Shown here in pieces: positions 43,397-51,780 of a DNA stretch of 64,000 nt (its first letter is position 1; the number at the start of each line of letters is the position of its first letter). Source of the DNA: Streptomyces fructofermentans. GTDB taxonomy: Bacteria; Actinomycetota; Actinomycetes; Streptomycetales; Streptomycetaceae. The position numbers and the translations under genes are program-made. The DNA lies in NCBI RefSeq assembly GCF_014651055.1, contig NZ_BMWD01000020.1, positions 62,001 to 126,000 of the forward strand, read 5' to 3'. A model generated the notes under the pieces. The model made no database searches and was not told the DNA's origin. It worked only from the letters and a program-made list of their open reading frames with translations.

Positions 43397-44203
43397 ACCT
43401 GCGAGCCTCCCGCCTCCCGCGCCTCCCGCCTCCCGCCTTCCGGGCCTCCAGGCCTACGGGCCTGTGGGCCTGCGGGCCTGCGGGCCTGCGGGCCTCCAGG
43501 CCGTCGGACCTCCGGGCTTGCGAGCCTCCCGCCTTCCGGGCCTGCGGGCCTCCGCGCCTCCGCGCCCCCGCGTCTCCGGGCCTCCGGGCTTCCGGGCTTC
43601 CGGGCTTCCGGGCTTCCGCGCCCCCGCGCTTCCGGGCCTCCGGGCTTCCGCGCCCCCGCGTCTCCGGGCCCCCGGGCCCCCGGGCTTCCCGGCCGGGACG
43701 GGCGGTAATCCGGGGTCCGCCGGTGTCTGCGGGGGGGGGCACGGCGGCTCCCGGAGCCACGAGCGCTGCCGGGGCCTCCCGGAGGGGTCCGTCCCGAGCG
43801 CCGGACGGACCCGGCCCTCGCCGGGTGCCGGTGGTGTGCGGCCGGACCCGGCCGACGGGGGCGCGGCGCACGCGGGCCCGTACGCGGTCGGGGCAGGCCC
43901 TCATATGTTCGTCCACGGGTCGCCGGGCGCCCGGCGGGAGCCCGTACCCGGTCGCGGGCGCGTCGCCGGGGTGCTGCACCCGGCCACGGGCGCGGAGGCA
44001 CCGCCGGGCTCCGGTCGCGGGCACGGCCACCGCGGGAGCCCTCGCCGACGCGGGCGTCCCGGCCGGTCGAAAGCCACGGAGCCCTCGCGGGGAGCACCGC
44101 ACCGGCTCCCCCTCACAGGTTCCGCTTACTCGGGACTTATGTCCTTTCCGCGAGGGCCGGGCGCCCCTGTCGCCGCGGTCGCGCGGTGCCCCACAGTGGA
44201 AAC
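43397..44203. other. 807-bp non-coding region with octamer repeat array
   Basis: The first ~290 bp are an octanucleotide array (listed separately). The rest (43690-44203) is GC-rich with no ORF that looks coding. A TTATGT hexamer at 44137-44142 is a possible -10 for the downstream gene. No promoter or RNA gene is recognised with confidence. Confidence 0.6.
43405..43690. repeat. degenerate octanucleotide tandem array (CTGCGGGC / CTCCGGGC / TTCCGGGC)
   Basis: Runs of an 8-bp unit ending CGGGC: about four copies of CTGCGGGC near 43462-43497, and about four of TTCCGGGC near 43585-43617. Many single-base variants with CGCGCC or CCCGCG interruptions lie between. The plus strand is pyrimidine-rich at fixed positions. 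Directly follows the response regulator stop. Confidence 0.85.
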
Positions 44204-44626
44204 ATGCCGACCGACCACCAGCTCGCCGCCGGACTCCTCGGCCGCGTCGCCCACGGCCGCGTGGCCGCCAGCATGCGCGCACTGCCGTTCCTCGCCACCG
44301 CCCGCCACATCGTCGCGGACGGTCGGCTCCTGCTGCGCATGCACGGGGGCCACGGCCACCACCGGGCGTGCGCCGGCAGCGTCGTCGCGTACGGCGTGGA
44401 CAACCTGGACTCGGCGCGCGGCGACGAGGGCGAGTGGTCGGTGCAGGTCGTCGGGGTGTGCGAATCCGTCGAGCCGACGGTCGACCAGCTCGCACGCTTC
44501 GGTCCCGCCCCGCACCGCGTGGACGGCACCGCCTTCGAGCCCGTCTACCTGGGCATCGCCCCGCAGTTCGTGACCGTGCACTCGACCGACGGCGCCTTGG
44601 CGCAGCGGTACGGGCACTGCGTGTGA
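44204..44626 (+). CDS. pyridoxamine 5'-phosphate oxidase-like (FMN-binding split barrel) protein
   Basis: 140 aa. The segment LLGRVAHGRVAASMRALPFLATARHIVADGRLLLRMHGG fits the N-terminal strands of the PNPOx-like split barrel family, with the later WSVQVVGVCESVEP strand. Small Streptomyces members bind F420, FMN or heme and reduce small molecules, or have unknown roles. ATG 44204 is preceded by a weak GTGGAA. It is probably transcribed alone, 45 bp before the next gene, which has its own promoter. Confidence 0.8.
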   Translation: MPTDHQLAAGLLGRVAHGRVAASMRALPFLATARHIVADGRLLLRMHGGHGHHRACAGSVVAYGVDNLDSARGDEGEWSVQVVGVCESVEPTVDQLARFGPAPHRVDGTAFEPVYLGIAPQFVTVHSTDGALAQRYGHCV

Positions 44627-44671
44627 CGAACCCGCGGCCGAGGCTCCCCCGGGTGCCCTAACATCTGGCGC

Positions 44672-45697
44672 GTGCCGCGCTCATCTGTTTCACCCGTCCC
44701 CTCCTCCGCGCCCCCGCTGAACGCCCTGCTGCGGCGGTACGCCGCCGGGACCCCGCTGGCCTGCGAACCCGTCGACCAGGGACTGCTCAACCGCGGCTAC
44801 CGGCTCGCGACCACCGAGGGCCGGTACTTCCTCAAGCACCACTTCGACCCCGAGACGGCCGACCCCGCCGCGATCGCCCGCCAGCACCGGGCGACCCAGC
44901 GCCTCGCCGACCTCGGCGTCCCGGTGGCCCCGCCGCTGGCCGGCACCGACGGCCGGACCGTCGCCGTCGTCGGCGGCCACGCCTACGCGCTGCACCCCTG
45001 GATCGACGGACGGCACCGCAGCGGAGCCCAGTTGACGCCCGAGCAGTGCCGACGTCTCGGGGCGCTTCTCGGCGTGGTCCACGCGTCCCTGGAGCGGGTG
45101 ATGCCGCCCCGGCCGTCCGGGGAGCGGGCGAGGAGCGCCGACCCCGCGGACACGTTCGCGCTCATCGACGACCTGCTCGCCCGCATCCGCCGCCACCGCC
45201 CGGCCGACGCCTTCGACGAGCTGGCCCGCCACCGCCTGCTGGAACGCCGGACCCTGCTGGAGCGGCACCGCGACCGGCGCCCACCGCGCGGCGGGCCCGC
45301 GGGCTGGGTGCACGGGGACTTCCACCCGTTCAACGTGCTCTACCGGGGCGAGGCACCCGCCGCGATCGTCGACTGGGACCGGCTCGGGGTCCAGCCGCGG
45401 GCCGAGGAGGCGGTGCGGGCCGCGGTGATCTTCTTCGTCCGGCCCGTCGGCACCCTCGATCTGACGAGGGTGCGGGCCTACGCGCGCGCCTACCGGCGCT
45501 CCGCCGGGGCCACCGCGTCCGAGCTGTCCGCCGCCGTGCACCGGGTGTGGTGGGAGCGCCTCAACGACTTCTGGATACTGCGCTGGCACTACGAGCGCGG
45601 CGACGGCCGCGCGGACCCGCAGTTCCCCGCGGCCTCCGCGCTGGCGGTGTGGTGGACGCGGGAGTACGACGCGGTGTGCGAGGCCTTCGTGGACTGA
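44672..45697 (+). CDS. aminoglycoside phosphotransferase (APH) family kinase
   Basis: 341 aa of the APH/choline-kinase fold. The N-lobe ATP site has RYFLKHHF (Lys). Brenner motif GWVHGDFHPFNVLY gives the catalytic Asp, and IVDWDRLGVQPRAEE is the DFG-like metal site. The N-terminal ~15 residues are Ser/Pro-rich. The real substrate is uncertain: family members phosphorylate antibiotics, homoserine, choline or fructosamine, and a housekeeping role is as likely as resistance. Start GTG 44672 lies 7 nt after TAACAT (44659-44664), without a Shine-Dalgarno, so leaderless. Confidence 0.9.
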   Translation: MPRSSVSPVPSSAPPLNALLRRYAAGTPLACEPVDQGLLNRGYRLATTEGRYFLKHHFDPETADPAAIARQHRATQRLADLGVPVAPPLAGTDGRTVAVVGGHAYALHPWIDGRHRSGAQLTPEQCRRLGALLGVVHASLERVMPPRPSGERARSADPADTFALIDDLLARIRRHRPADAFDELARHRLLERRTLLERHRDRRPPRGGPAGWVHGDFHPFNVLYRGEAPAAIVDWDRLGVQPRAEEAVRAAVIFFVRPVGTLDLTRVRAYARAYRRSAGATASELSAAVHRVWWERLNDFWILRWHYERGDGRADPQFPAASALAVWWTREYDAVCEAFVD

Positions 45698-45747
45698 GGG
45701 CGGTGACGGGCCGGGGAGGCCCCCACCGCGTCCGGGCGCGGAAACGG

Positions 45748-45789
45748 CACGCGCGCGCGGACCCCGTCCTCGGGGTCCACGCGCGCGTG
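45748..45789. terminator. bidirectional terminator
   Basis: 19-bp stem with one mismatch (45748-45766 with 45771-45789), 4-nt loop, between the convergent APH and kinase genes. Confidence 0.85.
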
Positions 45790-45811
45790 GAGAACGTTCC
45801 GGTGCCGCCCG

Positions 45812-47356
45812 TCAGTCCTCGGGGACCTCGCCGCCCGTCGGCTCGTCCGTGGGGTCCGGCGGCGTGGGGTCGTCCGTCGGGTCCGCGGTCGTCGGGTTCG
45901 CGGTCGTCGGCTCCTTGGTGGGCTTCGTCGGGTCCGGGCTCGGCTTGCCGGTCGCGGTGGCCGACGGCGTGTACGACGGCGTGTACGACGGCGTGTAGTC
46001 CGGGTCGGTGCCCGTGCCGTAGTCGTCCTCCGTCGCCTCGTCCGTGGGCTCGTCGGTCTCCGACTCGCTCGGCGTGGAGTCCTTCTCGGTCTCCGCGACG
46101 GTCGGCGACTGCGTCGTGGAGCCCTCGCCGCCACCGCCGCCGCCACCGTTGAGCGCCAGCGCGACCCCCGCCGCGATCGCGATCACCGCGAGGACGGCCA
46201 GGATCCACAGCTTGCCGCGGCCGCTGCCCCGGTTGCCGTGCCCCTCGAAGCCGCCGTCGTCGCCGCCACCGCCACCGCGGTGGGGAGGCAGTATCGGGGA
46301 CGGGATCTGCGTGGTGCCCATGTCGCCGGGGTGCGGCAGCCCGCTGCCCGCGAAGCCCATGGCCGGCGTGTTCGGGCTCTCGTGCATGTCCACGGGCCCG
46401 GTGTTCCAGGTGCCGGTGTGGCCCCCCTGGTCGTACAGCATCTGGAGCCCGTACTGGACGAGCCCGCGCATCTCCTCCGCGGTCTGGAACCGGTCGTCCG
46501 GGTCCTTCGCGAGCGAGCGCATGACCAGTCCGTCCAGCTCCGGGGGAGCGGCGTCCGAGGCCTCGGAGGGCGGCACCGGAATGTCCTGGACGTGCTGGTA
46601 GACCACCGACAACGGGGTCTCGCCGGTGAACGGGGGCCGCAGCGCGAGGAGTTCGTACAGCAGACAGCCCGTCGCGTACAGGTCGCTGCGGTGGTCGACG
46701 GCCTTGCCGAGCGCCTGCTCGGGCGAGAGGTACTGGGGCGTGCCCATGACCATGCCGGTCTGGGTCATCGTCGACTGGGCGCCGTGCAGGGCGCGCGCGA
46801 TGCCGAAGTCCATCACCTTGACCGCGCCGTTGTTGGTGATGATCACGTTCGCGGGCTTGATGTCGCGGTGCACGATGCCGTGCTGGTGCGAATAGGCGAG
46901 CGCCTCCAGGACCCCGGAGACGATGATCAGCGCCTGCTCGGGCCCGGGGGCCTCGGCGTTGATGAGGAGGTCCCGGATCGTGCGGCCCTCGACGAGCTCC
47001 ATCACGATGTACGGGACGGTGTGGTGGCCGACGACGTCCTCGCCGGAGTCGTAGACCGCCACGACGGCATGGTGGTTGAGGCCTGCGACGGACTGCGCCT
47101 CACGCGTGAAGCGCGCCTTGGAGATCGGGTCCTCGGCCAGATCGGAGCGGAGCAGCTTGACCGCGACCAGCCGCCCGAGACGGACGTCCTCCGCGGCGAA
47201 CACCTCGGCCATGCCGCCCCGGCCGAGTCTGTGGGTCAGCCGGTACCGGCCGTCCCCGACCAGTCCGCCGTTGCCCCACATCTCCGGCGCGTCCGACATT
47301 CCGGCGCCAGTCGCCTCGGGGTCGGACGGGCCCTGAGCGCGCTGCTGCTGTGCCAT
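45812..47356 (-). CDS. membrane Ser/Thr protein kinase without PASTA domain
   Basis: 514 aa. Hanks-type kinase domain (~35-300): GRGGMAEVF glycine loop, AVKLL lysine, HRDIKPAN catalytic loop, DFG, and a TMTQTGMVMGTPQYLSPEQ activation segment with Thr phosphorylation sites. A Gly-rich linker with a poly-Gly run near 375 follows, then one membrane helix (~385-405, LWILAVLAVIAIAAGVALAL). The ~100-residue outer tail is made of Thr/Pro/Asp/Glu repeats (TPSYTPSYTPS, DPTDDPTPPDPTDEP) instead of PASTA. GGCGAGG precedes the ATG. Divergent from a PASTA kinase of very similar catalytic domain, suggesting an old duplication. Confidence 0.93.
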   Translation of the reverse strand: MAQQQRAQGPSDPEATGAGMSDAPEMWGNGGLVGDGRYRLTHRLGRGGMAEVFAAEDVRLGRLVAVKLLRSDLAEDPISKARFTREAQSVAGLNHHAVVAVYDSGEDVVGHHTVPYIVMELVEGRTIRDLLINAEAPGPEQALIIVSGVLEALAYSHQHGIVHRDIKPANVIITNNGAVKVMDFGIARALHGAQSTMTQTGMVMGTPQYLSPEQALGKAVDHRSDLYATGCLLYELLALRPPFTGETPLSVVYQHVQDIPVPPSEASDAAPPELDGLVMRSLAKDPDDRFQTAEEMRGLVQYGLQMLYDQGGHTGTWNTGPVDMHESPNTPAMGFAGSGLPHPGDMGTTQIPSPILPPHRGGGGGDDGGFEGHGNRGSGRGKLWILAVLAVIAIAAGVALALNGGGGGGGEGSTTQSPTVAETEKDSTPSESETDEPTDEATEDDYGTGTDPDYTPSYTPSYTPSATATGKPSPDPTKPTKEPTTANPTTADPTDDPTPPDPTDEPTGGEVPED

Positions 47357-47705
47357 CAGTCCTCGCCGTCGTTTCTGTCCGCACCGGTCGAAGTCACGCG
47401 CGGTGCTTGTTACGGTCTCCGTCGGGCCACGCTACAGCCTCCACGTGAGGCGGCGGTCCGGATGGACGGGCCATGAAACCCGTACCCGGTCCGCGGGTGC
47501 AAATTCTGTGTACTGGCCGTACAGCACCTGTAACGCTTCCGCGACGCTTGTGCCGCGTACGGTCACGGAACGGGCACCGAGCTTGACGTGTCGGTGCCCT
47601 CCGGCAGACTTGGCCGGGAATGACACAAAGGATCACCGGGGCGCGGGAGCGACACCGTTCGGCTTCCACCCCCGTGACGGCGCAGGCCGATGGGGGACGC
47701 AGATC
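47357..47705. other. divergent promoter region (349 bp) between the two kinases
   Basis: No ORF supported, although one frame is open from 47403. Contains a TGTAC-N5-GTACA repeat (47509-47523) and a 9-bp inverted repeat (47572-47599). Possible -10 hexamers TAACGC occur, but I cannot assign promoters with confidence. Confidence 0.6.
47572..47599. promoter_or_regulatory. inverted repeat GGGCACCGA-N10-TCGGTGCCC
   Basis: Perfect 9-bp arms with a 10-bp spacer, 107 bp upstream of the PASTA kinase start. It could be an operator or an mRNA leader hairpin. Confidence 0.5.
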
Positions 47706-49358
47706 ATGAGCCAGGACGGCGCACACGGACGGTACGCGGGGCGTTCGGTCGCCGGCGGGCGCTACCAGCTGCGCGACGTGCTCGGTGAGGGCGGCATGGC
47801 CTCGGTGCACCTCGCCTACGACTCGGTGCTCGACCGCCAGGTCGCGATCAAGACCCTGCACACCGAACTCGGCCGTGAGCAGGCCTTCCGCGAGCGCTTC
47901 CGCCGCGAGGCCCAGTCGGTGGCCAAGCTCACGCACACGAACATCGTCTCGGTCTTCGACACCGGCGAGGACGACCTCGACGGGGTGACCACCCCGTACA
48001 TCGTCATGGAGTACGTCGAGGGGCGCCCGCTCGGTTCGGTCCTCGACCAGGACATCGCGCAGCAGGGCGCCATGCCCGCGGAGAAGGCGCTGAAGATCAC
48101 CGCGGACGTGCTGGCGGCGCTGGAGATCAGCCACGAGATGGGCCTGGTCCACCGCGACATCAAGCCGGGCAACGTGATGATGACCAAGCGCGGCGTCGTC
48201 AAGGTGATGGACTTCGGCATCGCCCGTGCGATGCAGTCCGGCGTCACGTCGATGACGCAGACCGGCATGGTCGTCGGAACCCCCCAGTACCTCTCCCCCG
48301 AGCAGGCCCTCGGACGCGGTGTGGACGCCCGGTCCGACCTGTACTCGGTCGGCATCATGCTGTTCCAACTGGTCACCGGACGGCTGCCGTTCGAGGCGGA
48401 CTCACCGCTCGCGATCGCCTACGCCCATGTACAGGAGGAGCCCGTCGCGGCCTCCTCGGTCAACCGCTCGCTGCCGCCGGCCGTGGACGCGCTGATCGCC
48501 CGCGCGCTGAAGAAGAACCCGAACGAGCGCTTCGTGAGCGCCGAAGCGATGCGCGACGAGTGCCTGCGGGTGGCCCAGTCCGTCCAGGCCGCGCCGCCGA
48601 GCATCGTGCCGGGCGCGCAGACGTCGAGCGGTGCCGGTGTCAGCGCGGCGGTGTTCCCGCCGGTCGACCAGTCGGCCCGGCCTCCGCAGGGCTCGGTCCA
48701 GACGCCGTACCAGCCGGGCCCCTACGGTCCGTCGACCCCGGCGCCGACTCCCGCCCCCTCCTACGGCTACCCGCAGCAGGGCGGCTATCCGACCCCGCCC
48801 CAGACCGCCGCGTACTCGCCGCAGCAGGGGCTGCCGACGCCCCCGTACACGATGTCCCCGCATGCCCAGGGGCACAACGGGCCGCAGGGGGCGGCGGGCG
48901 GCAAGGGCAACATGCCCGTGATCGTGAGCTCGATCGTCGTCGCCCTGATCGCCGTCGGCGGACTGATCACCGCCCTGTCGATGAGCGGCGGTGGCGACGA
49001 CGACGACCGGAACGGTGGCGGCGGGGCGACCGTCAGCGCCGACCGGACGGAGAGCACCAAGCCCGGGCACCGGGGTCCCGACACCACCAAGGTGATCGAG
49101 AAGACCGAGTGCACGGAGCCCGACGAGTCGTACAACGACGCCGACCAGATCAAGGTCCCGGACTTCCGGTTCAAGAACATCGACTCGGTGAAGGCCTGCC
49201 TCCAGGCGGCGGGCTGGCAGTACGAGCGCGAGCCCCAGGACGAGAACGCCTACGGCGAGGGCACGGTCATGAACCAGATCCCTGCCGCGGACACGGACGT
49301 CGACCCCAAGGACATGCCCAAGATCCAGTTGTACGTGTCGACGGGCGACCCCGCCTGA
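47706..49358 (+). CDS. PASTA-domain Ser/Thr protein kinase
   Basis: 550 aa. Kinase domain (~18-285): GEGGMASVHLA, AIKTL lysine, HRDIKPGNVM, DFG, and TSMTQTGMVVGTPQYLSPEQ activation segment. A cytoplasmic linker of Gln/Pro/Tyr/Gly repeats (~310-400, YGYPQQGGYPTPPQ) leads to a membrane helix (~403-424). Outside, after an Asp/Gly/Thr-rich spacer, there is a single PASTA domain (~480-548, IKVPDFRFKNIDSVKACLQAAGW). PASTA kinases sense muropeptides or lipid II; PknB-like proteins usually have three or four PASTA units, so this is a minimal version. ATG 47706 has GGGGGA upstream and gives the family N-terminus. Confidence 0.93.
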   Translation: MSQDGAHGRYAGRSVAGGRYQLRDVLGEGGMASVHLAYDSVLDRQVAIKTLHTELGREQAFRERFRREAQSVAKLTHTNIVSVFDTGEDDLDGVTTPYIVMEYVEGRPLGSVLDQDIAQQGAMPAEKALKITADVLAALEISHEMGLVHRDIKPGNVMMTKRGVVKVMDFGIARAMQSGVTSMTQTGMVVGTPQYLSPEQALGRGVDARSDLYSVGIMLFQLVTGRLPFEADSPLAIAYAHVQEEPVAASSVNRSLPPAVDALIARALKKNPNERFVSAEAMRDECLRVAQSVQAAPPSIVPGAQTSSGAGVSAAVFPPVDQSARPPQGSVQTPYQPGPYGPSTPAPTPAPSYGYPQQGGYPTPPQTAAYSPQQGLPTPPYTMSPHAQGHNGPQGAAGGKGNMPVIVSSIVVALIAVGGLITALSMSGGGDDDDRNGGGGATVSADRTESTKPGHRGPDTTKVIEKTECTEPDESYNDADQIKVPDFRFKNIDSVKACLQAAGWQYEREPQDENAYGEGTVMNQIPAADTDVDPKDMPKIQLYVSTGDPA

Positions 49359-49384
49359 GCACGGTCCGGCCCCGGACGTGCGAA

Positions 49385-49409
49385 GGGCCCGGCATCGGCT
49401 GCCGGGCCC
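49385..49409 (+). terminator. terminator after the PASTA kinase
   Basis: Perfect 10-bp stem (49385-49394 with 49400-49409), 5-nt loop. Confidence 0.8.
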
Positions 49410-49494
49410 GGTCCGTCCGACCGCCGGCCGGACGGCCGACGCGCGCACACCTCATCGGCGCGCCGCCCGGATCACCGGCGGCGCACCGCTCCCG

Positions 49495-50037
49495 TCACAG
49501 GTAGGGGCCGCCCGAACGGCCGCCCGTTCTCGGGTCGATCTCCTCCTCGCCGCCGCCGATACCCGGCGGAAGGGCCCTGCGCATCGACTCCAACTGGGCG
49601 CGGGCCGCCATCTGCTGGGCGAACAGCGTGGTCTGGATCCCGTGGAAGAGGCCCTCCAGCCAGCCCACCAACTGGGCCTGCGCGATCCGCAGTTCCGCGT
49701 CGGACGGGATTCCCTCGTCGGTGAACGGCAGCGAGAGCCGCTCCAGTTCGTCGACGAGGTCGGGGGCGAGACCGTCCTCCAGTTCCTTCACGGAGCTGGC
49801 GTGGATCTCCTTGAGCCTGACCCGGCTCGCCTCGTCCAGGGGTGCGGCACGCACCTCCTCCAGCAACTGCTTGATCATGCTCCCGATGCGCATGACCTTG
49901 GCGGGCTGCTCCACCATCTCCGTCACCGGGACCTCACGGGAGTCCTCGTCTCCTCCGCCGCCGAGAGCCATCCCGTCCTGGCCCACGACCAGGATCTGGG
50001 GGTTCTCCGGCGACCTTTCGTTCCTCGGCATCTCCAT
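49495..50037 (-). CDS. bpa: bacterial proteasome activator Bpa (DUF2587)
   Basis: 180-aa ATP-independent activator ring of the actinobacterial 20S proteasome. The helical core (~50-150: VMRIGSMIKQLLEEVRAAPLDEASRVRLKEIHASSVKELEDGL, then LRIAQAQLVGWLEGLFHGIQTTLFAQQMAARAQLE) is typical. The flexible tail ends in GGPYL; mycobacterial Bpa ends in GQYL, the HbYX-like anchor that docks on the proteasome, so function is kept with a Gln-to-Pro change before Tyr. ATG 50037 chosen; GTG 50061 and ATG 50031 are alternatives. It delivers disordered substrates such as the heat-shock repressor HspR in mycobacteria (family knowledge). Confidence 0.92.
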   Translation of the reverse strand: MEMPRNERSPENPQILVVGQDGMALGGGGDEDSREVPVTEMVEQPAKVMRIGSMIKQLLEEVRAAPLDEASRVRLKEIHASSVKELEDGLAPDLVDELERLSLPFTDEGIPSDAELRIAQAQLVGWLEGLFHGIQTTLFAQQMAARAQLESMRRALPPGIGGGEEEIDPRTGGRSGGPYL

Positions 50038-50220
50038 GCCGCCATTCTCTCGCACCCGCACACTCCATCACCTTCGCGCCCCCTCCCGGGGGTGATCCAC
50101 CATGTCCGCGGGCCCGCCCCGCGCCCGCGCCGCCCCGTACCGGGATGCCGTCGGGGCGACCCCGTGTGAGGCTGATCGCGCTGATCGTGTTTCCTCCGCA
50201 CCGGGAGGGGGGTCACCGAC

Positions 50221-50661
50221 GTGGCTCCACGGCTCCGCCCCCTGCAGGTCGCCGGCCTGCTGCTGGTCCTGCTGGCAGGCCCGGCCCACCCGTCGTACGC
50301 CGCCCCGGCCAGGCCCTCCGCCGCCGGGCACAGCGCCCTGGTCCGGCCCGAGCCCACCGAGTCACGGGCCGGCAGCCGGCCCGGTCAGGGGCGCGAGCGC
50401 CCCGGCCGGGAGGCGCCCCCGACGGACGAGGACACCGCCCCGACTCACCCGGACGGCCCCGACGGGTCCGGCGAGGTCCCCGCGACGGCCGTCGCCGAAC
50501 CCCCCGTGGACCTCGACCCCCGGCCCCCCGAGAAGGCCGCGGGACCCGAGGGCAACGGCTCGGAACCCGTCTTCCGGGTGCTGCCTCTCGGCAGCGGCCT
50601 GGTCCTCATCGGCCTGGGCCTCGGACTCGCGTTCCTCGGGCTGCGCGCCCGACGGCCCTGA
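50221..50661 (+). CDS. small secreted/membrane-anchored protein of unknown function
   Basis: 146 aa. Signal peptide (~1-27, cleavage near SYA-AP), then a low-complexity outer region rich in Pro, Glu, Gly, Asp and Arg (~28-115). A C-terminal membrane helix (~120-138, GSGLVLIGLGLGLAFLGL) ends in RARRP, an LPxTG-less cell-wall/membrane anchor arrangement. No known domain. GTG 50221 has a strong GGGAGGGGGG about 9 nt upstream. Convergent with the quinone oxidoreductase gene, 19 bp apart. Confidence 0.75.
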   Translation: MAPRLRPLQVAGLLLVLLAGPAHPSYAAPARPSAAGHSALVRPEPTESRAGSRPGQGRERPGREAPPTDEDTAPTHPDGPDGSGEVPATAVAEPPVDLDPRPPEKAAGPEGNGSEPVFRVLPLGSGLVLIGLGLGLAFLGLRARRP

Positions 50662-50680
50662 GCCCCGGCCGCCCGACCCG

Positions 50681-51661
50681 CTACGGGAGCGTGAGCAGCA
50701 CCTTCCCGATGTGCCCGCTCTCCTCCAGGACCCGGTGCGCCGCGGCGGCCTCGCGCATCGGGATCTCCCGGTCCACCACCGGACGGACGTGCCCCGCGGC
50801 GATCAGCGGCCAGACGTGCTCCCGCACGGCCGCGACGATCTCCGCCTTCTCCCCGGCGGGGCGGGCCCGCAGCGAGGCCGCCGTGACGGCCGCGCGCTTG
50901 CCCAGCAGGGCGCCGATGTTGAGCTCGCCCTTGACGCCGCCCTGCATGCCGATGATCGCGAGCCGCCCGTTGACGGCGAGCGCCCTGACGTTGCGGTCCA
51001 GGTACTTGGCACCCATGTTGTCGAGGATGACGTCGGCGCCGGCCCCGTCGGTGGCGGCCCTGATCTCCTCGACGAAGTCCTGCTCGCGGTAGTTCACCAG
51101 GATGTCTGCGCCGAGCCCGGCGCAGAAGTCGAGCTTCTCCTTGCTGCCTGCGGTGACGGCGACCTTCGCGCCGACGGCCTTGGCCAGCTGGATCGCCATC
51201 GTGCCGATGCCGCTCGCCCCGCCGTGCACCAGGAGCGTCTCCCCGGGGCGCAGGTGGGCGATCATGAAGACGTTCGACCAGACCGTGCAGGCCACCTCGG
51301 GCAGCGCGGCCGCCCTGTCGATCGCCACTCCCTCGGGCACGGGCAGCAGCTGTCCGGCCGCCACGACCACCTTCTCGGCGTAGCCGCCGCCCGACAGCAG
51401 CGCGCACACCTCGTCACCGGCGGTCCACCCCGCGACACCGGGGCCGACGGCCGCGATGCGCCCGGAGCACTCCAGACCCGGGTACGGGGAGGCGCCGGGC
51501 GGCGGATCGTAGAAGCCCTGCCGCTGGAGGAGGTCGGCGCGGTTCACCGCGCTCGCCACCACCTCGACCAGCACTTCGCCCTCTCCGGGCACGGGATCGG
51601 GCACCTCGTCCCAGACCAGCGCCTCGGGACCACCGGGTTCAGGAATCGTGATCGCTCGCAT
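50681..51661 (-). CDS. NAD(P)H quinone oxidoreductase, zinc-independent MDR (QOR/PIG3 type)
   Basis: 326-aa medium-chain reductase. GroES-like domain with VNRADLLQRQGFYDPPPGASPYPGLECSG, the PIG3/QOR fingerprint, then a Rossmann domain with HGGASGIGTMAIQLAKAVGAKV. No structural zinc cysteines, as expected. It reduces quinones or other enones with NADPH. ATG 51661 follows TAGCCT (51674-51669 on this strand) by 7 nt with no Shine-Dalgarno, a leaderless arrangement; the upstream open frame to 53230 is spurious. Confidence 0.92.
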   Translation of the reverse strand: MRAITIPEPGGPEALVWDEVPDPVPGEGEVLVEVVASAVNRADLLQRQGFYDPPPGASPYPGLECSGRIAAVGPGVAGWTAGDEVCALLSGGGYAEKVVVAAGQLLPVPEGVAIDRAAALPEVACTVWSNVFMIAHLRPGETLLVHGGASGIGTMAIQLAKAVGAKVAVTAGSKEKLDFCAGLGADILVNYREQDFVEEIRAATDGAGADVILDNMGAKYLDRNVRALAVNGRLAIIGMQGGVKGELNIGALLGKRAAVTAASLRARPAGEKAEIVAAVREHVWPLIAAGHVRPVVDREIPMREAAAAHRVLEESGHIGKVLLTLP

Positions 51662-51708
51662 GCGGGCGAGGCTACTCCGGGTGGTCCGGGTCCTCCATCC
51701 GAACGAAA

Positions 51709-51743
51709 CGCCCCGGGGCCGGTCCGGACGGGACCCCGGGGCG
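51709..51743 (-). terminator. possible terminator of the K+ channel gene
   Basis: Outer arms CGCCCCGGGG (51709-51718) and CCCCGGGGCG (51734-51743) with an imperfect interior, located after the channel gene stop. Confidence 0.5.
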
Positions 51744-51780
51744 GCACCCGCGGGACGCCGCGGCGTCCGTCGGCAACGGT

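Noticed and set aside
43690..44203. Several overlapping ORFs of 70-400 aa on both strands
   Set aside because: All are low-complexity Arg/Pro/Gly frames without motifs, starts with ribosome-binding sites, or consistent GC3; treated as non-coding.
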